From Diospyros lotus (taxonomy: Eukaryota > Streptophyta > Magnoliopsida > Ericales > Ebenaceae): a DNA stretch of 64,000 nt. The stretch covers positions 25,135,680 through 25,199,679 of the forward strand of contig NC_068350.1 in NCBI RefSeq assembly GCF_014633365.1. Direction: 5' to 3'. A program made the translations under genes and the position numbers. Positions 1 through 13,972 of the stretch are shown here, one piece after another. Position 1 is the first letter of the stretch. Each line of letters begins with the position of its first letter. The notes below the pieces were generated by a model that had not been told where the DNA came from, made no database searches, and saw nothing but the letters and a program-made list of their open reading frames with translations.

Positions 1-464
1 CAGCTAAAAATCAGGCAGAAAAGTCGAATCGTCGTAATTCGTTCACAAAAAGTCAATTGAACACAAAATACACTTTAATTTAGTTATTAGAACAACCTTT
101 TGGTTGTTTAATGTTGAAACAAAAGTACTAGCGATCAAATCGAACAATAGGACGTAAGCGTAATTTCTTCATTTTTCCCGACTTTCGTCGAAAAAAGAAA
201 TTTCTTTTTTTTTTTGTCAATTTTCAATGGTGGAATGAAGATAATTTCATATGGTTTTAAGTGTAGTTTTGTTTGGAAGTGTAATTGAAATATTCAAAAG
301 ATTAGGGGTTTAACTTGATTTTCGGTACAATTATGAGTAACCGAATGGATTGGAGGGAGTGCTCCGAAATCAAGATATCTAAAAACAATTATATGAAACG
401 AACCAGAATTTCGATACGATTATTATGACATCGAAAAAAATCTGATCGGAAACAGTTTTTTGTG

Positions 465-3400
465 CGGCTAAAAATCAGGCCGAAAACACGAATCGTCGTA
501 ATTCGTTCACAAAAAGTCAATTGAACTCAAAATACACTTTAATTTATTTATTAGAACAACCTTTTGGTTCTTTAATGTTGAAACAAAAGTACAAGCGATC
601 AAATCGAACAATAGGACGTAAGCGTATTTTCTTCATTTTTCCCGACTTTGGTCGAAAAAAGAAATTTCTTTTTTTTTTTTTTTTGTCAATTTTCAATGGT
701 GGAATGAAGATAATTTCATATGCTTTTAAGTGTAGTTTTATTTGGAAGTGTAATTGAAATATTCAAAGGATTAGGGGTTTAACTTGATTTTCGGTACAAT
801 TATGAGTAACCGAATGGATTGGAGGGAGTGCTCTGAAATCAAGATATCTAAAAACAATTATATGAAACGAACCAAAATTTCGATACGATTATTATGACAT
901 CGAAAAAAATCTGATCGGAAACAGTTTTTTGTGCAGCTAAAAATCAGGCCGAAAACACGAATCGTCGTAAGTCGTTCACAAAAAGTCAATTGAACTCAAA
1001 ATACACTTTAATTTAGTTATTAGAACAACCCTTTGGTTCTTTAATGTTGAAACAAAAGTACAAGCGATCAAATCGAACAATACGACGTAAGCGTATTTTC
1101 TTCATTTTTCCCGACTTTGGTCGAAAAAAGAAATTTCTTTTTTTTTTTTTGTCAATTTTCAAAGGTGGAATGAAGATAATTTCATATGCTTTTAAGTGTA
1201 CTTTTATTTGGAAGTGTAATTGAAATATTCTAAAGATTAGGGGTTTAACTTGATTTTTGGTACAATAATGAGTAACCGAATGGATTGGAGGGAGTGCTCC
1301 GAAATCAAGATATCTAAAAACAATTGTTTGAAACGAACCAGAATTTCGATACGATTATTATGACATCGAAAAAAATCTGATCGGAAACAGTTTTTTGTGC
1401 GGCTAAAAATCAGGCCGAAAAGACGAATCGTCGTAATTCGTTCACAAAAAGTCAATTGAACTTAAATTACACTTTAATTTAGTTATTAGAACAACCTTTT
1501 GATTGTTTAACGTTGAAACAAAAGTACTAGCGATCAAATCGAACAATAGGACGTAAGCGTAATTTCTTCATTTTTCCCGACATTCGTCGAAAAAAGAAAT
1601 TTCTTTTTTTTTTTGTCAATTTTCAATGGTGGAATGAAGATAATTTCGTATGGTTTTAAGTGTAGTTTTGTTTGGAAGTGTAATTGAAATATTCAAAAGA
1701 TTAGGGGATTAACTTGATTTTCGGTACAATTATGAGTAACCGAATGGATTGGAGGGAGTGCTCCGAATTCAAGATATCTAAAAACAATTATATGAAACGA
1801 ACCAGAATTTCGATACGATTATTATGACATCGAAAAAAATCTGATCCGAAACAGTTTTTTGTGCAGCTAAAAATCAGGCAGAAAAGTCGAATCGTCGTAA
1901 TTCGTTCACAAAAAGTCAATTGAACACAAAATACACTTTAATTTAGTTATTAGAACAACCTTTTGGTTCTTTAATGTTGAAACAAAAGTACTAGCGATCA
2001 AATCGAACAATAGGACGTAAGCGTAATTTCTTCATTTTTCCCGACTTTGGTCGAAAAAAGAAATTTCTTTTTTTTTTGGTCAATTTTCAATGGTGGAATG
2101 AAGATAATTTCATATGGTTTTAAGTGTAGTTTTATTTGGAAGTGTAATTGAAATATTCAAAAGATTAGGGGTTTAACTTGATTTTCGGTACAATTATGAG
2201 TAACCGAATGGATTGGAGGGAGTGCTCCGAAATCAAGATATCTAAAAACAATTATATGAAACGAACCAGAATTTCGATACGATTATTATGACATCGAAAA
2301 AAATCTGATCGGAAACAGTTTTTTGTGCGCTAAAAATCAGGCCGAAAACACGAATCGTCGTAATTCGTTCACAAAAAGTCAATTGAACTCAAAATACACT
2401 TTAATTTATTTATTAGAACAACCTTTTGGTTCTTTAATGTTGAAACAAAAGTACAAGCGATCAAATCGAACAATAGGACGTAAGCGTATTTTCTTCATTT
2501 TTCCCGACTTTGGTCGAAAAAAGAAATTTCTTTTTTTTTTTTTTTTGTTAATTTTCAATGGTGGAATGAAGATAATTTCATATGCTTTTAAGTGTAGTTT
2601 TATTTGGAAGTGTAATTGAAATATTCAAAAGATTAGGGGTTTAACTTGATTTTCGGTACAATTATGAGTAACCGAATGGATTGGAGGGAGTGCTCCGAAA
2701 TCAAGATATCTAAAAACAATTATATGAAACGAACCAGAATTTCGATACGATTATTATGACATCGAAAAAAATCTGATCGGAAACAGTTTTTTGTGCAGCT
2801 AAAAATCAGGCCGAAAACACGAATCGTCGTAAGTCGTTCACAAAAAGTCAATTGAACTCAAAATACACTTTAATTTAGTTATTAGAACAACCCTTTGGTT
2901 CTTTAATGTTGAAACAAAAGTACTAGCGATCAAATCGAACAATACGACGTAAGCGTAATTTCTTCATTTTTCCCGACTTTGGTCGAAAAAAGAAATTTCT
3001 TTTTTTTTTTTTGTCAATTTTCAAAGGTGGAATGAAGATAATTTCATATGCTTTTAAGTGTACTTTTATTTGGAAGTGTAATTGAAATATTCAAAAGATT
3101 AGGGGTTTAACTTGATTTTCGGTACAATAATGAGTAACCGAATGGATTGGAGGGAGTGCTCCGAAATCAAGATATCTAAAAACAATTATATGAAACGAAC
3201 CAGAATTTCGATACGATTATTATGACATCGAAAAAAATCTGATCGGAAACAGTTTTTTGTGCAGCTAAAAATCAGGCCGAAAAGACGAATCGTCGTAATT
3301 CGTTCACAAAAAGTCAATTGAACTCAAAATACACTTTAATTTAGTTATTAGAACAACCTTTTGATTGTTTAACGTTGAAACAAAAGTACTAGCGATCAAA

Positions 3401-6400
3401 TCGAACAATAGGACGTAAGCGTAATTTCTTCATTTTTCCCGACTTTCGTCGAAAAAAGAAATTTCTTTTTTTTTTTGTCAATTTTCAATGGTGGAATGAA
3501 GATAATTTCATATGGTTTTAAGTGTAGTTTTGTTTGGAAGTGTAATTGAAATATTCAAAAGATTAGGGGATTAACTTGATTTTCGGTACAATTATGAGTA
3601 ACCGAATGGATTGGAGGGAGTGCTCCGAAATCAAGATATCTAAAAACAATTATATGAAACGAACCAGAATTTCGATACGATTATTATGACATCGAAAAAA
3701 ATCTGATCAGAAACAGTTTTTTGTGCAGCTAAAAATCAGGCAGAAAAGTCGAATCGTCGTAATTCGTTCACAAAAAGTCAATTGAACACAAAATACACTT
3801 TAATTTAGTTATTAGAACAACCTTTTGGTTCTTTAATGTTGAAACAAAAGTACTAGCGATCAAATCGAACAATAGGACGTAAGCGTAATTTCTTCATTTT
3901 TCCCGACTTTGGTCGAAAAAAGAAATTTCTTTTTTTTTGGTCAATTTTCAATGGTGGAATGAAGATAATTTCATATGGTTTTAAGTGTAGTTTTATTTGG
4001 AAGTGTAATTGAAATATTCAAAAGATTAGGGGTTTAACTTGATTTTCGGTACAATTATGAGTAACCGAATGGATTGGAGGGAGTGCTCCGAAATCAAGAT
4101 ATCTAAAAACAATTATATGAAACGAACCAGAATTTCGATACGATTATTATGACATCGAAAAAAATCTGATCGGAAACAGTTTTTTGTGCAGCTAAAAATC
4201 AGGCCGAAAACACGAATCGTCGTAATTCGTTCACAAAAAGTCAATTGAACTCAAAATACACTTTAATTTATTTATTAGAACAACCTTTTGGTTCTTTAAT
4301 GTTGAAACAAAAGTACAAGCGATCAAATCGAACAATAGGACGTAAGCGTATTTTCTTCATTTTTCCCGACTTTGGTCGAAAAAAGAAATTTCTTTTTTTT
4401 TTTTTTTTGTTAATTTTCAATGGTGGAATGAAGATAATTTCATATGCTTTTAAGTGTAGTTTTATTTGGAAGTGTAATTGAAATATTCAAAAGATTAGGG
4501 GTTTAACTTGATTTTCGGTACAATTATGAGTAACCGAATGGATTGGAGGGAGTGCTCCGAAATCAAGATATCTAAAAACAATTATATGAAACGAACCAGA
4601 ATTTCGATACGATTATTATGACATCGAAAAAAATCTGATCGGAAACAGTTTTTTGTGCAGCTAAAAATCAGGCCGAAAACACGAATCGTCGTAAGTCGTT
4701 CACAAAAAGTCAATTGAACTCAAAATACACTTTAATTTAGTTATTAGAACAACCTTTTGGTTCTTTAATGTTGAAACAAAAGTACAAGCGATCAAATCGA
4801 ACAATACGACGTAAGCGTATTTTCTTCATTTTTCCCGACTTTGGTCGAAAAAAGAAATTTCTTTTTTTTTTTTTTGTCAATTTTCAATGGTGGAATGAAG
4901 ATAATTTCATATGCTTTTAAGTGTACTTTTATTTGGAAGTGTAATTGAAATATTCTAAAGATTAGGGGTTTAACTTGATTTTCGGTACAATAATGAGTAA
5001 CCGAATGGATTGGAGGGAGTGCTCCGAGATCAAGATATCTAAAAACAATTATATGAAACGAACCAGAATTTCGATACGATTATTATGACATCGAAAAAAA
5101 TCTGATCGGAAACAGTTTTTGTGCAGATAAAAATCAGGCCGAAAAGACGAATCGTTGTAATTCGTTCACAAAAAGTCAATTGAACTTAAAATACACTTTA
5201 ATTTAGTTATTAGAACAACCTTTTGATTGTTTAACGTTGAAACAAAAGTACTAGCGATCAAATCGAACAATAGGACGTAAGCGTAATTTCTTCATTTTTC
5301 CCGACTTTGGTCGAAAAAAGAAATTTCTTTTTTTTTTGGTCAATTTTCAATGGTGGAATGAAGATAATTTCATATGGTTTTAAGTGTAGTTTTGTTTGAA
5401 AGTGTAATTGAAATATTCAAAAGATTAGGGGATTAACTTGATTTTCGGTACAATTATGAGTAACCGAATGGATTGGAGGGAGTGCTCCGAAATCAAGATA
5501 TCTAAAAACAATTATATGAAACGAACCAGAATTTCGATACGATTATTATGACATCGAAAAAAATCTGATCGGAAACAGTTTTTTGTGCAGCTAAAAATCA
5601 GGCAGAAAAGTCGAATCGTCGTAATTCGTTCACAAAAAGTCAATTGAACACAAAATACACTTTAATTTAGTTATTAGAACAACCTTTTGGTTCTTTAATG
5701 TTGAAACAAAAGTACAAGCGATCAAATCGAACAATAGGACGTAAGCGTATTTTCTTCATTTTTCCCGACTTTGGTCGAAAAAAGAAATTTCTTTTTTTTT
5801 TTTTTTTGTCAATTTTCAATGGTGGAATGAAGATAATTTCATATGCTTTTAAGTGTAGTTTTATTTGGAAGTGTAATTGAAATATTCAAAAGATTAGGGG
5901 TTTAACTTGATTTTCGGTACAATTATGAGTAACCGAATGGATTGGAGGGAGTGCTCTGAAATCAAGATATCTAAAAACAATTATATGAAACGAACCAAAA
6001 TTTCGATACGATTATTATGACATCGAAAAAAATCTGATCGGAAACAGTTTTTTGTGCAGCTAAAAATCAGGCCGAAAACACGAATCGTCGTAAGTCGTTC
6101 ACAAAAAGTCAATTGAACTCAAAATACACTTTAATTTAGTTATTAGAACAACCCTTTGGTTTTTTAATGTTGAAACAAAAGTACAAGCGATCAAATCGAA
6201 CAATACGACGTAAGCGTATTTTCTTCATTTTTCCCGACTTTGGTCGAAAAAAGAAATTTCTTTTTTTTTTTTTGTCAATTTTCAAAGGTGGAATGAAGAT
6301 AATTTCATATGGTTTTAAGTGTACTTTTATTTGGAAGTGTAATTGAAATATTCTAAAGATTAGGGGTTTAACTTGATTTTCGGTACAATAATGAGTAACC

Positions 6401-9400
6401 GAATGGATTGGAGGGAGTGCTCCGAAATCAAGATATCTAAAAACAATTGTTTGAAACGAACCAGAATTTCGATACGATTATTATGACATCGAAAAAAATC
6501 TGATCGGAAACAGTTTTTTGTGCGGCTAAAAATCAGGCCGAAAAGACGAATCGTCGTAATTCGTTCACAAAAAGTCAATTGAACTTAAATTACACTTTAA
6601 TTTAGTTATTAGAACAACCTTTTGATTGTTTAACGTTGAAACAAAAGTACTAGCGATCAAATCGAACAATAGGACGTAAGCGTAATTTCTTCATTTTTCC
6701 CGACATTCGTCGAAAAAAGAAATTTCTTTTTTTTTTTGTCAATTTTCAATGGTGGAATGAAGATAATTTCGTATGGTTTTAAGTGTAGTTTTGTTTGGAA
6801 GTGTAATTGAAATATTCAAAAGATTAGGGGATTAACTTGATTTTCGGTACAATTATGAGTAACCGAATGGATTGGAGGGAGTGCTCCGAAATCAAGATAT
6901 CTAAAAACAATTATATGAAACGAACCAGAATTTCGATACGATTATTATGACATCGAAAAAAATCTGATCCGAAACAGTTTTTTGTGCAGCTAAAAATCAG
7001 GCAGAAAAGTCGAATCGTCGTAATTCGTTCACAAAAAGTCAATTGAACACAAAATACACTTTAATTTAGTTATTAGAACAACCTTTTGGTTCTTTAATGT
7101 TGAAACAAAAGTACTAGCGATCAAATCGAACAATAGGACGTAAGCGTAATTTCTTCATTTTTCCCGACTTTGGTCGAAAAAAGAAATTTCTTTTTTTTTG
7201 GTCAATTTTCAATGGTGGAATGAAGATAATTTCATATGGTTTTAAGTGTAGTTTTATTTGGAAGTGTAATTGAAATATTCAAAAGATTAGGGGTTTAACT
7301 TGATTTTCGGTACAATTATGAGTAACCGAATGGATTGGAGGGAGTGCTCCGAAATCAAGATATCTAAAAACAATTATATGAAACGAACCAGAATTTCGAT
7401 ACGATTATTATGACATCGAAAAAAATCTGAACGGAAACAGTTTTTTGTGCAGCTAAAAATCAGGACGAAAAGACGAATCGTCGTAATTCGTTCACAAAAA
7501 GTCAATTGAACTCAAAATACACTTTAATTTAGTTATTAGAACAACCTTTTGATTGTTTAATGTTGAAACAAAAGTACTAGCGATCAAATCGAACAATAGG
7601 ACGTAAGCGTAATTTCTTCATTTTTCCCGACATTCGTCGAAAAAAGAAATTTCTTTTTTTTTTGGTCAATTTCCAATGGTGGAATGAAGATAATTTCATA
7701 TGGTTTTAAGTGTAGTTTTGTTTGGAAGTGTAATTGAAATATTCAAAAGATTAGGGGTTTAACTTGATTTTCGGTACAATTATGAGTAACCGAATGGATT
7801 GGAGGGAGTGCTCCGAAATCAAGATATCTAAAAACAATTATATGAAACGAACCAGAATTTCGATACGATTATTATGACATCGAAAAATATCTGATCGGAA
7901 ACAGTTTTTTGTGCGGCTAAAAATCAGGCCGAAAACACGAATCGTCGTAATTCGTTCACAAAAAGTCAATTGAACTCAAAATACACTTTAATTTATTTAT
8001 TAGAACAACCTTTTGGTTCTTTAATGTTGAAACAAAAGTACAAGCGATCAAATCGAACAATAGGACGTAAGCGTATTTTCTTCATTTTTCCCGACTTTGG
8101 TCGAAAAAAGAAATTTCTTTTTTTTTTTTTTTTGTTAATTTTCAATGGTGGAATGAAGATAATTTCATATGCTTTTAAGTGTAGTTTTATTTGGAAGTGT
8201 AATTGAAATATTCAAAAGATTAGGGGTTTAACTTGATTTTCGGTACAATTATGAGTAACCGAATGGATTGGAGGGAGTGCTCCGAAATCAAGATATCTAA
8301 AAACAATTATATGAAACGAACCAGAATTTCGATACGATTATTATGACATCGAAAAAAATCTGATCGGAAACAGTTTTTTGTGCAGCTAAAAATCAGGCCG
8401 AAAACACGAATCGTCGTAAGTCGTTCACAAAAAGTCAATTGAACTCAAAATACACTTTAATTTAGTTATTAGAACAACCTTTTGGTTCTTTAATGTTGAA
8501 ACAAAAGTACAAGCGATCAAATCGAACAATACGACGTAAGCGTATTTTCTTCATTTTTCCCGACTTTGGTCGAAAAAAGAAATTTCTTTTTTTTTTTTTT
8601 GTCAATTTTCAATGGTGGAATGAAGATAATTTCATATGCTTTTAAGTGTACTTTTATTTGGAAGTGTAATTGAAATATTCTAAAGATTAGGGGTTTAACT
8701 TGATTTTCGGTACAATAATGAGTAACCGAATGGATTGGAGGGAGTGCTCCGAGATCAAGATATCTAAAAACAATTATATGAAACGAACCAGAATTTCGAT
8801 ACGATTATTATGACATCGAAAAAAATCTGATCGGAAACAGTTTTTTGTGCAGCTAAAAATCAGGCCGAAAAGACGAATCGTTGTAATTCGTTCACAAAAA
8901 GTCAATTGAACTCAAAATACACTTTAATTTAGTTATTAGAACAACCTTTTGATTGTTTAACGTTGAAACAAAAGTACTAGCGATCAAATCGAACAATAGG
9001 ACGTAAGCGTAATTTCTTCATTTTTCCCGACTTTGGTCGAAAAAAGAAATTTCTTTTTTTTTGGTCAATTTTCAATGGTGGAATGAAGATAATTTCATAT
9101 GGTTTTTAAGTGTAGTTTTGTTTGGAAGTGTAATTGAAATATTCAAAAGATTAGGGGATTAACTTGATTTTCGGTACAATTATGAGTAACCGAATGGATT
9201 GGAGGGAGTGCTCCGAAATCAAGATATCTAAAAACAATTATATGAAACGAACCAGAATTTCGATACGATTATTATGACATCGAAAAAAATCTGATCCGAA
9301 ACAGTTTTTTGTGCAGCTAAAAATCAGGCAGAAAAGTCGAATCGTCGTAATTCGTTCACAAAAAGTCAATTGAACACAAAATACACTTTAATTTAGTTTT

Positions 9401-12400
9401 TAGAACAACCTTTTGGTTCTTTAATGTTGAAACAAAAGTACTAGCGATCAAATCGAACAATAGGACGTAAGCGTAATTTCTTCATTTTTCCCGACTTTGG
9501 TCGAAAAAAGAAATTTCTTTTTTTTTTTGTTAATTTTCAATGGTGGAATGAAAATAATTTCATATGGTTTTAAGTGTAGTTTTATTTGGAAGTGTAATTG
9601 AAATATTCAAAAGATTAGGGGATTAACTTGATTTTCGGTACAATTATGAGTAACCGAATGGATTGGAGGGAGTGCTCCGAAATCAAGATATCTAAAAACA
9701 ATTATATGAAACGAACCAGAATTTCGATACGATTATTATGACATCGAAAAAAATCTGATCCGAAACAGTTTTTTGTGCAGCTAAAAATCAGGCAGAAAAG
9801 TCGAATCGTCGTAATTCGTTCACAAAAAGTCAATTGAACACAAAATACACTTTAATTTAGTTATTAGAACAACCTTTTGGTTCTTTAATGTTGAAACAAA
9901 AGTACTAGCGATCAAATCGAACAATAGGACGTAAGCGTAATTTCTTCATTTTTCCCGACTTTGGTCGAAAAAAGAAATTTCTTTTTTTTTTTGTTAATTT
10001 TCAATGGTGGAATGAAAATAATTTCATATGGTTTTAAGTGTAGTTTTATTTGGAAGTGTAATTGAAATATTCAAAAGATTAGGGGATTAACTTGATTTTC
10101 GGTACAATTATGAGTAACCGAATGGATTGGAGGGAGTGCTCCGAAATCAAGATATCTAAAAACAATTATATGAAACGAACCAGAATTTCGATACGATTAT
10201 TATGACATCGAAAAAAATCTGATCAGAAACAGTTTTTTGTGCAGCTAAAAATCAGGCAGAAAAGTCGAATCGTCGTAATTCGTTCACAAAAAGTCAATTG
10301 AACACAAAATACACTTTAATTTAGTTTTTAGAACAACCTTTTGGTTCTTTAATGTTGAAACAAAAGTACAAGCGATCAAATCGAACAATAGGACGTAAGC
10401 GTATTTTCTTCATTTTTCCCGACTTTGGTCGAAAAAAGAAATTTCTTTTTTTTTTTTTTTTGTTAATTTTCAATGGTGGAATGAAGATAATTTCATATGC
10501 TTTTAAGTGTAGTTTTATTTGGAAGTGTAATTGAAATATTCAAAAGATTAGGGGTTTAACTTGATTTTCGGTACAATTATGAGTAACCGAATGGATTGGA
10601 GGGAGTGCTCCGAAATCAAGATATCTAAAAACAATTATATGAAACGAACCAGAATTTCGATACGATTATTATGACTTCGAAAAAAATCTGATCAGAAACA
10701 GTTTTTTGTGCAGCTAAAAATCAGGACGAAAAGACGAATCGTCGTAATTCGTTCACAAAAAGTCAATTGAACTCAAAATACACTTTAATTTAGTTATTAG
10801 AACAACCTTTTGATTGTTTAATGTTGAAACAAAAGTACTAGCGATCAAATCGAACAATAGGACGTAAGCGTAATTTCTTCATTTTTCCCGACATTCGTCG
10901 AAAAAAGAAATTTCTTTTTTTTTTTTGTCAATTTTCAATGGTGGAATGAAGATAATTTCGTATGGTTTTAAGTGTAGTTTTGTTTGGAAGAGTAATTGAA
11001 ATATTCAAAAGATTAGGGGATTAACTTGATTTTCGGTACAATTATGAGTAACCGAATGGATTGGAGGGAGTGCTCCGAAATCAAGATATCTAAAAACAAT
11101 TATATGAAACGAACCAGAATTTCGATACGATTATTATGACATCGAAAAAAATCTGATCCGAAACAGTTTTTTGTGCAGCTAAAAATCAGGCAGAAAAGTC
11201 GAATCGTCGTAATTCGTTCACAAAAAGTTAATTGAACACAAAATACACTTTAATTTAGTTATTAGAACAACCTTTTGGTTCTTTAATGTTGAAACAAAAG
11301 TACTAGCGATCAAATCGAACAATAGGACGTAAGCGTAATTTCTTCATTTTTCCCGACTTTGGTCGAAAAAAGAAATTTCTTTTTTTTTTGGTCAATTTTC
11401 AATGGTGGAATGAAGATAATTTCATATGGTTTTTAAGTGTAGTTTTGTTTGGAAGTGTAATTGAAATATTCAAAAGATTAGGGGATTAACTTGATTTTCG
11501 GTACAATTATGAGTAACCGAATGGATTGGAGGGAGTGCTCCGAAATCAAGATATCTAAAAACAATTATATGAAAAGAACCAGAATTTCGATACGATTATT
11601 ATGACATCGAAAAAAATCTGATCCGAAACAGTTTTTTGTGCAGCTAAAAATCAGGCAGAAAAGTCGAATCGTCGTAATTCGTTCACAAAAAGTCAATTGA
11701 ACACAAAATACACTTTAATTTAGTTATTAGAACAACCTTTTGGTTCTTTAATGTTGAAACAAAAGTACTAGCGATCAAATCGAACAATAGGACGTAAGCG
11801 TAATTTCTTCATTTTTCCCGACTTTGGTCGAAAAAAGAAATTTCTTTTTTTTTGGTCAATTTTCAATGGTGGAATGAAGATAATTTCATATGGTTTTAAG
11901 TGTAGTTTTATTTGGAAGTGTAATTGAAATATTCAAAAGATTAGGGGTTTAACTTGATTTTCGGTACAATTATGAGTAACCGAATGGATTGGAGGGAGTG
12001 CTCCGAAATCAAGATATCTAAAAACAATTATATGAAACGAACCAGAATTTCGATACGATTATTATGACATCGAAAAAAATCTGAACGGAAACAGTTTTTT
12101 GTGCAGCTAAAAATCAGGACGAAAAGACGAATCGTCGTAATTCGTTCACAAAAAGTCAATTGAACTCAAAATACACTTTAATTTAGTTATTAGAACAACC
12201 TTTTGATTGTTTAATGTTGAAACAAAAGTACTAGCGATCAAATCGAACAATAGGACGTAAGCGTAATTTCTTCATTTTTCCCGACATTCGTCGAAAAAAG
12301 AAATTTCTTTTTTTTTTGGTCAATTTCCAATGGTGGAATGAAGATAATTTCATATGGTTTTAAGTGTAGTTTTGTTTGGAAGTGTAATTGAAATATTCAA

Positions 12401-13972
12401 AAGATTAGGGGTTTAACTTGATTTTCGGTACAATTATGAGTAACCGAATGGATTGGAGGGAGTGCTCCGAAATCAAGATATCTAAAAACAATTATATGAA
12501 ACGAACCAGAATTTCGATACGATTATTATGACATCGAAAAAAATCTGATCGGAAACAGTTTTTTGTGCTGCTAAAAATCAGGCCGAAAACACGAATCGTC
12601 GTAATTCGTTCACAAAAAGTCAATTGAACTCAAAATACACTTTAATTTAGTTATTAGAACAACCTTTTGGTTCTTTAATGTTGAAACAAAAGTACAAGCG
12701 ATCAAATCGAACAATAGGACGTAAGCGTATTTTCTTCATTTTTCCCGACTTTGGTCGAAAAAAGAAATTTCTTTTTTTTTTTTTTTTGTTAATTTTCAAT
12801 GGTGGAATGAAGATAATTTCATATGCTTTTAAGTGTAGTTTTATTTGGAAGTGTAATTGAAATATTCAAAAGATTAGGGGTTTAACTTGATTTTCGGTAC
12901 AATTATGAGTAACCGAATGGATTGGAGGGAGTGCTCCGAAATCAAGATATCTAAAAACAATTATATGAAACGAACCAGAATTTCGATACGATTATTATGA
13001 CATCGAAAAAAATCTGATCGGAAACAGTTTTTTGTGCAGCTAAAAATCAGGCCGAAAACACGAATCGTCGTAAGTCGTTCACAAAAAGTCAATTGAACTC
13101 AAAATACACTTTAATTTAGTTATTAGAACAACCTTTTGGTTCTTTAATGTTGAAACAAAAGTACAAGCGATCAAATCGAACAATACGACGTAAGCGTATT
13201 TTCTTCATTTTTCCCGACTTTGGTCGAAAAAAGAAATTTCTTTTTTTTTTTTTTGTCAATTTTCAATGGTGGAATGAAGATAATTTCATATGCTTTTAAG
13301 TGTACTTTTATTTGGAAGTGTAATTGAAATATTCTAAAGATTAGGGGTTTAACTTGATTTTCGGTACAATAATGAGTAACCGAATGGATTGGAGGGAGTG
13401 CTCCGAGATCAAGATATCTAAAAACAATTATATGAAACGAACCAGAATTTCGATACGATTATTATGACATCGAAAAAAATCTGATCGGAAACAGTTTTTT
13501 GTGCAGATAAAAATCAGGCCGAAAAGACGAATCGTTGTAATTCGTTCACAAAAAGTCAATTGAACTTAAAATACACTTTAATTTAGTTATTAGAACAACC
13601 TTTTGATTGTTTAACGTTGAAACAAAAGTACTAGCGATCAAATCGAACAATAGGACGTAAGCTTAATTTCTTCATTTTTCCCGACTTTGGTCGAAAAAAG
13701 AAATTTCTTTTTTTTTTTTTTTTGTTAATTTTCAATGGTGGAATGAAGATAATTTCATATGCTTTTAAGTGTAGTTTTATTTGGAAGTGTAATTGAAATA
13801 TTCAAAAGATTAGGGGTTTAACTTGATTTTCGGTACAATTATGAGTAACCGAATGGATTGGAGGGAGTGCTCCGAAATCAAGATATCTAAAAACAATTAT
13901 ATGAAACGAACCAGAATTTCGATACGATTATTATGACATCGAAAAAAATCTGATCGGAAACAGTTTTTTGTG
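465..13972. repeat. Irregular higher-order repeats (3- to 5-monomer units)
   Basis: A recognisable marker monomer half (tacaagcgat, cgtattttcttc and a T-tract of 16-18) recurs in the units starting at 465, 2328, 4189, 5588, 7914, 10242 and 12568, a spacing of 4, 4, 3, 5, 5 and 5 monomers. Larger copied blocks are also visible. Variants around 934-1864 recur 5,123 bp later (11 monomers), for example ctgatccgaa at 1841 and 6964. Variants around 7427-7680 recur about 4,654 bp later (10 monomers), for example ctgaacggaa at 7427 and 12081. Units at 5588, 10242 and 13504 combine the first half of one monomer type with the second half of the marker type, as expected from recombination inside the monomer. 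Confidence 0.85.

Noticed and set aside
521..12860. Repeated short reading frames of 60-98 codons in the satellite (Lys/Phe-rich)
   Set aside because: They recur with the monomer, run through the A/T tracts and exist only where the T-tract keeps frame. No sign of protein-level selection.
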